Made by a program: the position numbers and the translations under genes. The notes below the pieces were generated by a model. The model had not been told where the DNA came from, made no database searches, and was given only the letters and a program-made list of their open reading frames with translations. Source: Nonomuraea coxensis DSM 45129 (lineage in GTDB: Bacteria > Actinomycetota > Actinomycetes > Streptosporangiales > Streptosporangiaceae). From it: a stretch of 64,000 nt of DNA. Every line of letters starts with the position of its first letter. Positions within the stretch are counted from its first letter, which is position 1. The stretch is taken from positions 1,964,501 to 2,028,500 of the forward strand of contig NZ_CP068985.1 in assembly GCF_019397265.1 (NCBI RefSeq), read 5' to 3'. This document shows positions 1 through 8,432 of this stretch, in pieces.

Positions 1-1
1 C

Positions 2-1849
2 GTCAAGCTCGAAGGCCAGGACCCCAACAAGCTGGCCGAGACCACGCAGACCCTGTCGAAGGCCGCCGACCCCGCGCGCGCCGCCGGGCTGGAGGTCGTC
101 CCCGCCGACAGCTCCAGCCCCGCCGACAAGGAGATCAAGACCGGGCCCAGCGAGATCATCGGCGTGGTGTGCGCGCTGCTGGTGCTGGTGTTCGCGTTCG
201 GGACGCTGGTCGCCGCCATGATCCCGATCTTCGCGGCGCTGGTCAGCGTGACCTCGGGCCTCGGCCTGATCGGGCTGCTCGGCTGGGTCGTGGACATGCC
301 CAAGCAGGCCGGCATCATGGCCACGATGATCGGCCTCGGCGTCGGCATCGACTACGCGCTGTTCCTGCTCTCCCGCCACCGCCGGCTGCTCGCCCAAGGC
401 GTGCCGGTGGTCGAGTCCGTACGCCGCACGGTCGCGAGCTCCGGCGGCGCGGTCGTCTTCGCCGGCGGCACCGTGATCATCGCGCTGAGCGCGCTGCTGC
501 TGGCCGGGTTCCCGCTGCTGGCCACGCTCGGCTGGGTCACCGGCATCTCCGTCGTCGCCGCCGTGCTGACCTCCATCACGCTCGTCCCCGCCCTGCTCGG
601 GCTGCTCGGTCACCGCGTCAACGCGCTGAAGGTGCCCGGCCTGCGCGCCGCCGGCTCGGAAGGCCGCTCCGGCGGCGGCTGGGCCGGGCTCGGCTCGTGG
701 GTGGCCCGCCGGCCGTGGCGGGTGCTGCTCGCCAGCGTGGTCGTGCTGGGCGCGCTGGCCGCCCCGGCGCTCGCGCTGAAGCTCGGCTCGCTCGACGAGG
801 GGTACGGCACCCAGGGGTCGGACTCGCGGCGGGCGTACGAGCTGATGGCCACCGCCTTCGGCCCCGGCGCCAACGGCCCGCTCATCGTGGTCGCCGAGCT
901 GCCGGAAAAGGTGAAGGACGCCAAGGACCCGCTGGTCAAGGAGCTCAAGAGCACGGTCGGGGACGTCGAGGGCGTCGCGCACGTCACCGACCCCAAGGTC
1001 AACGACTCGGGCCGCTCGGTGCTGCTCCAGGCGATCCCCGAGTACGCCCCCAGCGACAGCCGGACCGTGGACGTCGTCCACGACGTCAGGAAGATCGCGC
1101 TGCCCGGCGTGGACGTGCACGTCGGCGGCAAGGTCGCGGGCCTCACGGACGCCGGTGACCGCATGGCCGAGCGCACCCCGCTGGTCATCGGCGTGGTGGT
1201 GCTGCTCAGCGCGCTGCTGCTGCTGTTCGCCTTCCGCGCGCCGGTGGTCGCGATCAAGGCGGCGGTGATGAACCTGGTCTCGCTCGGGGCCGCGTTCGGC
1301 GCGCTGGCGCTGGTGTTCTCGGTCGGGCTCGGCAGCGGCCTGGTGGGCATGGACGCGCCGGTCAGCTCGTCCTACCTGCAGACGGTCTTCTTCACCGTGC
1401 CGATCGAGAGCTATGTGCCGCTGATGCTGTTCGCGGTGCTGTTCGGGCTGTCGATGGACTACGAGGTGTTCCTGCTGACGGCGGTGCGGCAGTCGTACGC
1501 GCGGCACGGGCGCAACGCGCGGGCGGTGGCCGAAGGGCTCGGCTCGACCGGGCGGGTCATCACCTCCGCCGCGCTGATCATGGTGGCCGTCTTCGTGGCG
1601 TTCATCGCCTATCCGGACGCGCTGGTGAAGACGTTCGGCGTGGGGCTCGCGGTGGCGATCGCGGTGGACGCCACGATCATCCGCGGCTTCCTGGTGCCGG
1701 CCACGATGGTGCTGCTCGGCCGGGCCAACTGGTGGTGCCCGCGCTGGCTGGACCGCCTCCTGCCGAACCTGTCGGTGGAGGGCCACGAGGAGGACGAGGA
1801 GGAGGCCGCCGCGCCGGCCCCTAGGCACCGCGAACCCGCCGGGGTGTAG
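2..1849 (+). CDS. MMPL-family (RND) membrane transporter, 5' end outside window
   Basis: C-terminal part of an MMPL-type RND transporter. The reading frame is open from base 2, so the true start lies left of the window; 615 residues are visible. The two halves each carry the family signature in a membrane helix: GVGIDYALFLLSRHRR near visible residue 115 and FGLSMDYEVFLL near residue 485. These Asp-containing helices are the proton-relay sites of the family. Several hydrophobic segments surround both motifs, with a soluble extracytoplasmic loop between them (SLDEGYGTQGSDSRRAYE onward). The C-terminal tail is acidic (EEDEEEAA). MMPL proteins export lipids or small hydrophobic compounds; the substrate cannot be read here. 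It is convergent with the next gene across a shared hairpin. Confidence 0.93.
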   Translation, partial: VKLEGQDPNKLAETTQTLSKAADPARAAGLEVVPADSSSPADKEIKTGPSEIIGVVCALLVLVFAFGTLVAAMIPIFAALVSVTSGLGLIGLLGWVVDMPKQAGIMATMIGLGVGIDYALFLLSRHRRLLAQGVPVVESVRRTVASSGGAVVFAGGTVIIALSALLLAGFPLLATLGWVTGISVVAAVLTSITLVPALLGLLGHRVNALKVPGLRAAGSEGRSGGGWAGLGSWVARRPWRVLLASVVVLGALAAPALALKLGSLDEGYGTQGSDSRRAYELMATAFGPGANGPLIVVAELPEKVKDAKDPLVKELKSTVGDVEGVAHVTDPKVNDSGRSVLLQAIPEYAPSDSRTVDVVHDVRKIALPGVDVHVGGKVAGLTDAGDRMAERTPLVIGVVVLLSALLLLFAFRAPVVAIKAAVMNLVSLGAAFGALALVFSVGLGSGLVGMDAPVSSSYLQTVFFTVPIESYVPLMLFAVLFGLSMDYEVFLLTAVRQSYARHGRNARAVAEGLGSTGRVITSAALIMVAVFVAFIAYPDALVKTFGVGLAVAIAVDATIIRGFLVPATMVLLGRANWWCPRWLDRLLPNLSVEGHEEDEEEAAAPAPRHREPAGV

Positions 1850-1860
1850 GCCCCGGCGGG
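1835..1860. terminator. Perfect 10-bp stem hairpin between convergent genes
   Basis: CCCGCCGGGG (1835-1844), a 6-base loop containing the MMPL stop codon, then CCCCGGCGGG (1851-1860). The arms are perfectly complementary and lie between two convergent genes, so it can serve both strands as a GC-rich, T-tract-free actinobacterial terminator. Confidence 0.7.
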
Positions 1861-1863
1861 CCG

Positions 1864-2172
1864 TCAGTCGGGGTCGTCGGTGTCGCAGGCGGGGACCCAG
1901 CCGGTGACGCCGGTGGCCAGGTTGCGGCCGTGGTGCCACAGGGTGCTCTCGAACCAGCCGCAGCGGTGGAGCTCGTGCTCCTCCGAGCGGTAGAGGGCGA
2001 AGCCCTCGCCGGGCTGGCCGAGGCCGTTCTGGAGCGAGCTCGCCGTCGGCTCGCTCCAGAGGACGACGTCGGGCACCGCGAAGTCGTAGAGGCGGGCGGC
2101 GGAGGCCGGGACCGGGCCGCTCAGGGTGAGGACCCCGAGCAGACCGGCCGCGGCGGTGCGGGTGACGCGCAT
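1864..2172 (-). CDS. Small secreted protein, function unknown
   Basis: About 102 residues. The N-terminus MRVTRTAAAGLLGVLTLSG followed by PVPASAA is a typical Sec signal peptide with cleavage after ASA. The mature part is about 75 residues with two cysteines (HRCGWF and VPACDTDD) that could form a disulfide, and a WSEPTASS/TGVTGWVPAC pattern reminiscent of bacterial SH3-like extracellular domains. The start at 2172 is preferred over an in-frame ATG at 2205 because an AGAGGCAGG ribosome site precedes it and the signal peptide begins there. No enzymatic motif is visible and I do not assign a function. Confidence 0.6.
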   Translation of the reverse strand: MRVTRTAAAGLLGVLTLSGPVPASAARLYDFAVPDVVLWSEPTASSLQNGLGQPGEGFALYRSEEHELHRCGWFESTLWHHGRNLATGVTGWVPACDTDDPD

Positions 2173-2217
2173 GTGTGCCTGCCTCTGTCGTGATGGTTCA
2201 GTCACTCGGAGTGAATA

Positions 2218-2850
2218 TCACATTCCGCGCCGCCAGCCCAGATATCCGCCGTCCAGCGGGCGGGCGTCGAAACCGTGCTCGCGCAGCACCCGTACGGCCT
2301 CGGGCGAGACCACGCAGTACGGCCCCCCGCAGTAGGCCACGATCGAGGCGTCGCGCGGCAGCTCGGCCAGCCGTTCGCGCAGCTCGGCCAGCGGCACCGA
2401 GACCGCCCCGGGGACGTGCCCGGCCGCGTAGTCGGCGGCCGGGCGCACGTCGAGGACGAGCGTGGCCGGGTCGGTCAGGCGGCCGGCCAGCTCGCCGGCG
2501 GTGACGCCCTCCATCGTGCCGAGCCGGTCGCGCACGGCGTCGCGCAGGCCGGCCAGCCGGTCGTGGGCGAAGCCCTGCAGCTCGCCGAGGAAGCGGGAGA
2601 CCCGCTCGTCGGCCAGCCGGTAGTAGACCCGCGGGCCGTCCCTCCTGCTGGTCACCAGGTGGGCGGCGCGGAGCTGCTGGAGCTGTGCCGAGGTGTTCTT
2701 GAGCGCGACGCCGGCCGCCGCGGACAGCTCCTCGACCGTGCGCTCGCGCTGGTCGAGCACGTCGAGCAGGCGCAGCCGCACCGGGCTGGCGAGGGCCTTG
2801 GCGACGCGGGCGAGCTGCTGGTAGATCGGCTCCTCGGGGAACTCGGACAT
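2218..2850 (-). CDS. ArsR-family regulator fused to a rhodanese domain
   Basis: 210 residues. Residues 1-95 form an ArsR/SmtB winged helix (LASPVRLRLLDVLDQRERTV, then a recognition helix with KNTSAQLQQLRAAHLV and the wing RRDGPRVYYRL). Residues about 115-205 form a rhodanese domain (LVLDVRPAADYAAGHVPGA) with the active-site loop AYCGGPYC, so the persulfide-carrying cysteine is present. Fusions of this type are often sensors of sulfide/persulfide or related thiol stress. The ATG overlaps the stop of the upstream cupin gene by one base (TGATG), so the two are translationally coupled. A 7+4+7 inverted repeat at 3362-3379 upstream of the cupin gene is the likely autoregulatory operator. Confidence 0.88.
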   Translation of the reverse strand: MSEFPEEPIYQQLARVAKALASPVRLRLLDVLDQRERTVEELSAAAGVALKNTSAQLQQLRAAHLVTSRRDGPRVYYRLADERVSRFLGELQGFAHDRLAGLRDAVRDRLGTMEGVTAGELAGRLTDPATLVLDVRPAADYAAGHVPGAVSVPLAELRERLAELPRDASIVAYCGGPYCVVSPEAVRVLREHGFDARPLDGGYLGWRRGM

Positions 2851-3344
2851 CAGACCATGTACTGGTCGTGCCGGAGGTAGAGGTCCGTCCACTCCTCGGG
2901 CGTGAGCTCCCGGCCGGTGTTCGCGATGTCGGCCAGCTCCTCGAAGTACGCCTCGCGGGGCGCGCCCGGCGTGAAGAGGATCAGCATCGAGGCGGGCGCG
3001 CCGGACTCGTTGCGGAAGGCGTGGATGCCGCCCTCCGGCACGAACAGGAAGTCGCCGGGGCGGCCCGTGGCCCACGTCTCGCCGTTGAACAGCCTGATCT
3101 CGCCGGACAGCACGTAGAACGACTCGGTGATCGTGCGGTGGAAGTGGGGGCTGGGGCCGGACGGGTTGGGGCCCATCTCCCAGCGGTAGAGGCCGAACGC
3201 GCCGCCCGTGGAGTCTCCTGTGCCGAGGTAGTGGACCTGGGTGCCGTTCTCGCACATCCGCAGGTCGGGGGCGCGGTCGCCGGTCCGCAGGACGCCGCCG
3301 GTCGTGCCCTTCTCGCCTTCGTGACGGATCGGGGGGTAGGACAT
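2850..3344 (-). CDS. Single-domain cupin protein
   Basis: 164 residues. A cupin barrel is indicated by motif 1 (PHFHRTITESFYVLSGEIRL, with the H-x-H metal ligands and Glu) and motif 2 (PGDFLFVPEGGIHAFRN, with the third His). The C-terminus ends in an alpha-helical tail (LTPEEWTDLYLRHDQYM). Such proteins range from metal dioxygenases to sugar or thiol-ligand binding proteins, and the substrate is not evident. It is the first gene of a two-gene operon with the ArsR-rhodanese regulator, which suggests it acts on the effector sensed by that regulator. A GGAGG ribosome site precedes the ATG. Confidence 0.85.
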   Translation of the reverse strand: MSYPPIRHEGEKGTTGGVLRTGDRAPDLRMCENGTQVHYLGTGDSTGGAFGLYRWEMGPNPSGPSPHFHRTITESFYVLSGEIRLFNGETWATGRPGDFLFVPEGGIHAFRNESGAPASMLILFTPGAPREAYFEELADIANTGRELTPEEWTDLYLRHDQYMV

Positions 3345-3361
3345 TCCGCCTCCTTCTAATG

Positions 3362-3379
3362 TTCTAAGGAAGCTTAGAA
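3362..3379 (-). promoter_or_regulatory. ArsR-type operator upstream of the cupin-arsR operon
   Basis: Perfect inverted repeat TTCTAAG-GAAG-CTTAGAA, 18 bases upstream of the cupin start codon. Related half-sites flank it (TTCTAAT at 3354-3360 and CTAGAAT at 3384-3390). The AT-rich, TTCTAA/TTAGAA-type dyad is the usual look of ArsR/SmtB operators, and the only ArsR gene nearby is the second gene of the operon it would control. Confidence 0.7.
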
Positions 3380-3383
3380 TAGC

Positions 3384-4466
3384 CTAGAATGTGATGACCG
3401 TGCGCGCCACGGCCCCCTCCCGCACGTGGGCGACCGCGTCGTTGACCGCGTCGAGCGGGAGGCGTTCGGAGATCAGGCCGTCCAGGTCGAGGCGGCCCCG
3501 CCGATGCAGTCCCGCGAGCATGGGCAGGTCGCGGTGCGGCGCGGCGTCGCCGCCCTGGGTGCCCATGAGGCGGCGGGAGGCGAACAGCAGCCCCGGGTCC
3601 AGCTCCACCGGCCGGCCCGCCGGCGGGCTGCCGACCATGACCGTCGTGCCGCCCTGCCGCGTGGCGGCGAACGCCTGCGCCAGCACGCCGGGGACGCCGG
3701 TCACGTCGAAGGCGTAGTCGGCGCCGCCCCGTACCAGCTCGCCCACCTGCCGGGGGAGGTCGGCGGCGAGCAGCGTGTGGGTGGCGCCGAAGCGCTCGGC
3801 CAGCTTGAGCTTGGGCTCGGCCACGTCCGCCGCGACGATCGTGGTCGCGCCCGCCAGCACCGCGCCCTGCACGACGTTGAGCCCCACGCCGCCGCAGCCC
3901 ACGACCAGGACCGACGAGCCCGGCTCCACCCGGGCGACGTTGAGCACCGCGCCCACGCCGGTGACGACGCCGCAGGCCAGCAGGGCCAGCGCGGCGAAGT
4001 CGGCGGCGGGGCCGACCTTGACGCACATGGTCTCGGCGACGACCGCGTACTCGGCGAAGGAGCCGATGCCGATGAAGCGGCGGGTCTCCCGCCCGTCCAG
4101 CCGGACGCGCGGCGCGCCGCCCGTGATGGCCTGCAGCCGGGCCGGGCCCGAGCACAGGTGGAACCGTCCCGCGCCGCAGTGCCGGCAGCGCCCGCACGGG
4201 CCGTTCATGGCGATGACGACGGGCTCGCCCGGCCTGAGCCCCGTGACGCCCGCGCCGACGCTCTCCACCACGCCCGCGCTCTCGTGGCCGAGGATGAACG
4301 GCGGCTCGCGCACGACGGGGCTCTTGCCGTCGATGGCCTTGAGGTCGGAGCCGCACACGCCGGACGCCTTGATCCGCACGCGGACCTCGCCGGGGCCGGG
4401 GTCGTCGATCTCCACCTCGCGGATCTCCATGGGGGCCTGGAACCCGGTCAGCACGGCCGCGCGCAT
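3384..4466 (-). CDS. Zn-dependent medium-chain alcohol dehydrogenase (MDR family)
   Basis: 360 residues. N-terminal GroES-like catalytic domain: catalytic-zinc Cys in KASGVCGSDLKA, His-Glu in ILGHESAGVV, and structural-zinc cysteines in GPCGRCRHCGAGRFHLC. The Rossmann domain has the nucleotide loop VLVVGCGGVGLNVV. It oxidises an alcohol or reduces a carbonyl with NAD(P); the substrate is not readable. The ATG at 4466 has GAGG nine bases upstream; an ATG two codons earlier is too close to that site. A KstR2-like operator lies at 4504-4521, so I place the gene in the lipid/steroid regulon of this window. Confidence 0.9.
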   Translation of the reverse strand: MRAAVLTGFQAPMEIREVEIDDPGPGEVRVRIKASGVCGSDLKAIDGKSPVVREPPFILGHESAGVVESVGAGVTGLRPGEPVVIAMNGPCGRCRHCGAGRFHLCSGPARLQAITGGAPRVRLDGRETRRFIGIGSFAEYAVVAETMCVKVGPAADFAALALLACGVVTGVGAVLNVARVEPGSSVLVVGCGGVGLNVVQGAVLAGATTIVAADVAEPKLKLAERFGATHTLLAADLPRQVGELVRGGADYAFDVTGVPGVLAQAFAATRQGGTTVMVGSPPAGRPVELDPGLLFASRRLMGTQGGDAAPHRDLPMLAGLHRRGRLDLDGLISERLPLDAVNDAVAHVREGAVARTVITF

Positions 4467-4503
4467 CAGCATGCGCCTCACGGTAACCGGGCGGCCATAT
4501 TCG

Positions 4504-4521
4504 AGCAAGCGGTTGCTAGGT
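4504..4521. promoter_or_regulatory. KstR2-like operator upstream of the alcohol dehydrogenase
   Basis: AGCAAGCGGTTGCTAGGT fits the window consensus ACCAAGCR-NN-YGYTAGGT at 15 of 16 specified positions. It lies 37 bases upstream of the dehydrogenase start, in the 86-base gap behind the dienelactone hydrolase gene. Confidence 0.6.
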
Positions 4522-4552
4522 AGGCCGTTGACGCCGGCGCGGTGTTCGCCGC

Positions 4553-5311
4553 CTACCTGGGCTGAGCGTGCCGCTCGGTGAAGGACAGGATCCGCCGCCA
4601 GGCGTCCTCGCAGGCGCTCTCCCACTCCTTGTACGAGCGGTCGAAGAACGAGTGCGGGGCGCCCTCGTACACGTGCTCCTCGTACGGGGTGCCGGCGCGC
4701 TCCAGCGCCGCCTCGTACGCCGCGAACTCCTCCGGCGTGGAGGCCGTGTCCGCGCCGCCGCGCAGCAGCAGGACCGGCGCGCCAGGACCGGTCTCCGGCG
4801 CCTGGATGGCCCGGAGCGCGCCGTAGAAGCCGATGCCGCCGGCGATGCCGTTGCCGCCCTCGTGGGCCTGCCGCCAGGAGTGCGCGCCGCCCATGCAGAA
4901 GCCGACCGTGAAGACCGGGCCGGGCAGCGCGTCGGTGGCGGCGCGCACGTCGGCGCGGATGCCGTCGGCGGTCAGCTGCCTGACGTGCGTCATGTGGTCG
5001 AAGTCGTCGCCGCGGTCGCCGGTGCCCGCGGTGCGGCCGAAGTAGTCGATCGCGATCGTGCGGAAGCCCGCCTCGGCGAAGCGCAGCGCGAGGTCGCGGT
5101 AGAACGGGTGCAGCCCGCGCACGTCCGGCATGATCACGACGCTGCGGCCGTTCGGCTCGGCGGGCTCGGCCCTGAAGGCCATGAAGCGGTTGCCGTCGGC
5201 CGCGGTCAGCTCGAACTGCTCGTGCGAGGCCACCTCGCCCTGGACGGGCGGAGCGGGCGGCCTGCTGTCGGTGGAGTGGCACATGTCCGCCAGCATGCCC
5301 CCAAGGATCAC
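4553..5311 (-). CDS. Dienelactone hydrolase family alpha/beta hydrolase
   Basis: 252 residues. The fold follows dienelactone hydrolase: core strand VVIMPDVRGLHPFYRDLALRF, nucleophile elbow GFCMGG with Cys as nucleophile, Asp in LRGGADTAST and His in EGAPHSFFD. Expected to hydrolyse a small ester or lactone in the cytoplasm. The GTG at 5311 is preceded by AGGTGG at ideal spacing; ATGs at 5296 and 5284 are alternatives. It is divergent from the esterase at 5365. Whether it is co-transcribed with the downstream dehydrogenase is unclear because a separate operator lies between them. Confidence 0.85.
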   Translation of the reverse strand: MILGGMLADMCHSTDSRPPAPPVQGEVASHEQFELTAADGNRFMAFRAEPAEPNGRSVVIMPDVRGLHPFYRDLALRFAEAGFRTIAIDYFGRTAGTGDRGDDFDHMTHVRQLTADGIRADVRAATDALPGPVFTVGFCMGGAHSWRQAHEGGNGIAGGIGFYGALRAIQAPETGPGAPVLLLRGGADTASTPEEFAAYEAALERAGTPYEEHVYEGAPHSFFDRSYKEWESACEDAWRRILSFTERHAQPR

Positions 5312-5364
5312 GGATATCCACCTGCGGAGGAGTATCGCGCCGTCTGTCGTGGAAGGTCAGAGGC

Positions 5365-6330
5365 ATGACCTATCACCCCAACCTCGATCCCGAGCTGCGC
5401 GCCGCGATCGAGGCGGCGCCCATGCCCGTGGTCGACCTCGCGGCCATGACGCCGGAGGAGCTGCGGGCGCGGCGCGCGGAGACCGCCGCGTTCGTGGCCG
5501 CCGTGCCGCGGCCGGAGACCGAGGTGTCCATCGAGGACCGGCACGTCCCTGGGCCGGACGACGCCCCCGAGGTGCGGGTGCGGATCTACCGCCCGCCGGG
5601 CGGCGGCACGGAGTTGCCGGGCCTCTACTGGATCCACGGCGGCGGCATGATCATGGGCAGCCCCGAGTTCGACGACGCCATGATGATCGACTACGTCGAG
5701 CGGCTCGGCCTGGTCGCGGTCTCCGTGGACTACCGGCTGGCCCCGGAGCATCCGCATCCCGCGCCGGTCGAGGACTGTTACGCGGGGCTGGCGTGGACCG
5801 CCAAGTCCGCCGCCGAGCTGGGCATCGACCCGGCCAGGCTGGCGGTGGGCGGGGCCAGCGCGGGCGGCGGGCTCGCGGCGGCGACGGTGCTGCTGGCCCG
5901 CGACCGAGGCGGTCCCGACGTGGCCTTCCAGCTTCTGATCTGCCCCATGCTGGACGACCGTGACGCCACGCACTCCAGCGAGCAGCACGCCGACGCCGTG
6001 GTGTGGGACAGGGCCGCGAACCGCTACGGGTGGAAGGCGCTGCTCGGCGAGCGGGCGGGCGGGCCCGGCGTGTCCCCGTACGCCGCCCCGGCGCGGGCCG
6101 AGGACCTGTCGGGGCTGCCGCCGGCGTTCGTGGACGTGGGCGAGATGGAGGTGTTCCGTGACGAGGACATGGACTACGCCTCGCGGCTGGCGCGGGCCGG
6201 GGTGTCGACCGAGTTCCACCTCTACCCGGGGGCCTTCCACGGGTTCGACATGATGGTGCCGGACGCGGCGCTGAGCCGCCGGGCGCGGGAGGCGAGGATC
6301 GCGGCGCTGCGGCGGGCGTACGGGGTCTGA
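5365..6330 (+). CDS. Alpha/beta hydrolase of the HSL (hormone-sensitive lipase) family
   Basis: 321 residues. The oxyanion motif HGGGMIMGS, the nucleophile GASAGGGLAA and the catalytic His in GAFHGFD define the bacterial HSL/lipase group; the Asp is probably in RDEDMDYASRL. These cytoplasmic esterases cleave short- to medium-chain esters. The gene starts 53 bases from the divergent dienelactone hydrolase and ends just before the operator of the acyl-CoA dehydrogenase operon, so it is probably a separate transcription unit. Confidence 0.88.
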   Translation: MTYHPNLDPELRAAIEAAPMPVVDLAAMTPEELRARRAETAAFVAAVPRPETEVSIEDRHVPGPDDAPEVRVRIYRPPGGGTELPGLYWIHGGGMIMGSPEFDDAMMIDYVERLGLVAVSVDYRLAPEHPHPAPVEDCYAGLAWTAKSAAELGIDPARLAVGGASAGGGLAAATVLLARDRGGPDVAFQLLICPMLDDRDATHSSEQHADAVVWDRAANRYGWKALLGERAGGPGVSPYAAPARAEDLSGLPPAFVDVGEMEVFRDEDMDYASRLARAGVSTEFHLYPGAFHGFDMMVPDAALSRRAREARIAALRRAYGV

Positions 6331-6343
6331 CCGGGAGGCTGGG

Positions 6344-6373
6344 CAACCAACCAAGCGTGCGCTAGGTTGGTTG
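6344..6373. promoter_or_regulatory. KstR2-like operator within a 30-bp near-perfect palindrome, FadE operon
   Basis: Outer arms CAACCAAC (6344-6351) and GTTGGTTG (6366-6373) are perfectly complementary. The core 6350-6367 reads ACCAAGCGTGCGCTAGGT. The segment 6348-6365 is identical over 18 bases to the minus-strand copy at 17684-17701. The site ends two bases before the preferred GTG start at 6376, leaving no room for a normal leader. Confidence 0.75.
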
Positions 6374-6375
6374 TC

Positions 6376-7485
6376 GTGGATCTCGACTTCTCCCCGGCCG
6401 AGCGGGACTTCCGCGCCGAGGTTCGCGACTGGCTGAGCGCCAACGTCCCCGATCCGCCGCTGCCGTCCATGGACACCGCCGAGGGCTTCCAGGCGCACCG
6501 TGCCTGGGAGGCGCGGCTCGCCGCCGCCCGGCTCTCGGTGGTCTCCTGGCCCGAGGAGTACGGCGGCCGCGGCGCCTCCCTCATCGATTGGCTGATCTTC
6601 GAGGAGGAGTACTGGGCCGCCGGCGCGCCGGCCCGCGTCACCCAGAACGGGATCTTCCTGCTGGCCCCGTGCCTCATGCGGTTCGGCACCCCGGAGCAGC
6701 GCGCCCGCTGGCTGCCGCGCATGGCCTCCGGCGCCGACGTCTGGGCCCAGGCCTGGTCCGAGCCCGAGGCGGGCAGCGACCTCGCCGCGCTCACCTCCCG
6801 CGCCGAGCCCGCCCCCGGCGGCGGCTGGCTGCTCCACGGGCACAAGACGTGGAGCTCGCGGGCCGCCCACGCCACCCACGGCTTCGGCCTCTTCCGCACC
6901 TCGGGAGCGCGGCACCAGGGCCTGACCTACGTGATGTTCCCCCTGGACGAGGTCGCGGTCCGCCCGATCGCCCAGCTCGACGGGCTGCCCGGCTTCGCCG
7001 AGCTGCACCTCGACGGCGTACGGGTCGAGGAGTCGATGGTGCTGGGCGAGGCCGGACAGGGCTGGTCCATCGCCATGGCCACCACGTCCTCGGAACGCGG
7101 CCTCACCCTGCGCAGCCCCGGGCGCTTCCTCGCCACCGCCGACCGGCTCCTCGCGCTGGCCCGCGCGTCCGGTGACCCGGCGGCGGCCGACCGGGCGGCG
7201 CGGTGCTGGACGGAGGCGGAGGCGTACCGGCTGCACACGTACGCGACCGCGCGCCGCATCATGGCGGGGGAGGAGACCGGGGCGGCGGCCAGCCTCGGCA
7301 AGATCTTCTGGTCGGAGCTGGACCTGCGCATGCACGCCCTCGCCCTGGAACTGCTCGGCGAGCGGGCGGGGGAGACGCCCTGGCTGGACGGCTTCCTGTT
7401 CGCGCTGGCCGGGCCCATCTACGCGGGCACGAACGAGATCCAGCGCACCATCGTCGCCGAACGCGTCCTGGGGCTGCCGCGATGA
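6376..7485 (+). CDS. Acyl-CoA dehydrogenase, large subunit (FadE type)
   Basis: 369 residues. Standard three-domain acyl-CoA dehydrogenase: N-terminal helices (FSPAERDFRAEVRDWL), the middle strand domain with the FAD/substrate signature WAQAWSEPEAGSDLAA and GHKTWSS, and C-terminal helices ending in the FAD-dimer motif GPIYAGTNEIQRTIVAERVLG. GTG at 6376 is preferred because three preceding in-frame codons lie inside the operator. It overlaps the next, smaller FadE gene by four bases (ATGA). In actinobacterial steroid catabolism such large/small pairs form alpha2-beta2 enzymes (for example FadE28-FadE29). By size this pair could also match the FadE31/FadE32-33 type; the exact step is inference. 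Confidence 0.9.
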   Translation: MDLDFSPAERDFRAEVRDWLSANVPDPPLPSMDTAEGFQAHRAWEARLAAARLSVVSWPEEYGGRGASLIDWLIFEEEYWAAGAPARVTQNGIFLLAPCLMRFGTPEQRARWLPRMASGADVWAQAWSEPEAGSDLAALTSRAEPAPGGGWLLHGHKTWSSRAAHATHGFGLFRTSGARHQGLTYVMFPLDEVAVRPIAQLDGLPGFAELHLDGVRVEESMVLGEAGQGWSIAMATTSSERGLTLRSPGRFLATADRLLALARASGDPAAADRAARCWTEAEAYRLHTYATARRIMAGEETGAAASLGKIFWSELDLRMHALALELLGERAGETPWLDGFLFALAGPIYAGTNEIQRTIVAERVLGLPR

Positions 7486-8432
7486 ACTTCGCCTTCACCG
7501 ACGAGCAGCTCGCGTTCGGCGCGGCCGTCCGCGACGTGCTGCGCGACGCCTGCCCCCCGGCCGCGCTGCGCACCGAGCGGCGGCCCGGCTGGCGGCGGCT
7601 CGCCGGGCTCGGCCTCTTCGCCGCGCTGCTGCCGCCCGAGCGCGACGGGCTCGGGCTCGGGCTGACCGACGTGCTGCCCGCGCTGGAGGAGATCGGGCGG
7701 GCCTGCCTGCCGGGTCCGGTCGCGGAGACCGCCGTGACCGCGCCGCTGCTGCCCGAGGCCGCCGCCGGCGAGGTGTGCGTGAGCGTCCTCGCTCCGGGGC
7801 AGGCGTACGCGGCGGACGCCGACCTCGCCGACCTCCTCGTGGTGCTCGGCGAGGACGAGGCCCGGCTGGTCAGCGGGGAGGCGGCCAGGCTCGACCCGCG
7901 GCCGGGGATCGATCCGTGCCGGCCGCTGTTCGCCGTCGCCTACGACACGTCCGAGCCGCTGGAGGCGCCGGCCGCCCCCGTGCTGCACCGGCTCGCCGTG
8001 GCGGGTGCGGCGCAGCTCGTCGGCGTGGCCAGGGAGCTGCTGGCGCGCTCCGTGGCCTACGCGCGGGTCCGGACGCAGTTCGGGGCGCCCATCGGGACCT
8101 TCCAGGCGGTCAAGCACCGGCTCGCCGACGTGGCGGTGGCCGTGGAGTTCGCGGCGCCGCTCGTGTGGCGGGCCGCCCTCGCGCTGGACGCCGGGGCGCC
8201 CGCCGCCGGCAGGGACGCGAGCGCCGCCAAGGCCGCCGCCGGGGAGGCCGCCGCGCTCGCCGCCCGCTCCGCGCTCCAGGTGCACGGGGCCGTCGGCTAC
8301 ACCGACGAGCTGGACCTGCGGTTCTGGCTGGCCCGCGCCTGGTCGCTCGGGGCGGCGTACGGGACCAGCGCCGTCCACCGCGAGCGGGTGCGGTCCGCGC
8401 TGCTCGGCGGCGACGCGCGGAGGTGGCCGTGA
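7482..8432 (+). CDS. Acyl-CoA dehydrogenase, small subunit (FadE type)
   Basis: 316 residues, shorter than classical acyl-CoA dehydrogenases and with a reduced middle domain. Recognisable features are the N-terminal helix FTDEQLAFGAAVRDVL and the C-terminal domain ARVRTQFGAPIGTFQAVKH and LQVHGAVGYTDELDLRFWL, as in the small partners of heterotetrameric steroid acyl-CoA dehydrogenases. Translationally coupled on both sides: ATGA with the large subunit and GTGA with the LLM gene. The obligate neighbour suggests a mixed alpha2-beta2 enzyme. It may not be active alone. Confidence 0.88.
   Translation: MNFAFTDEQLAFGAAVRDVLRDACPPAALRTERRPGWRRLAGLGLFAALLPPERDGLGLGLTDVLPALEEIGRACLPGPVAETAVTAPLLPEAAAGEVCVSVLAPGQAYAADADLADLLVVLGEDEARLVSGEAARLDPRPGIDPCRPLFAVAYDTSEPLEAPAAPVLHRLAVAGAAQLVGVARELLARSVAYARVRTQFGAPIGTFQAVKHRLADVAVAVEFAAPLVWRAALALDAGAPAAGRDASAAKAAAGEAAALAARSALQVHGAVGYTDELDLRFWLARAWSLGAAYGTSAVHRERVRSALLGGDARRWP

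Noticed and set aside
2275-3359. Plus-strand open frames opposite the cupin-arsR operon
   Set aside because: Arg/Gly/Ala/Val-rich translations with no motif; they are mirror frames of well-supported genes and the codon third-position GC pattern favours the minus strand.
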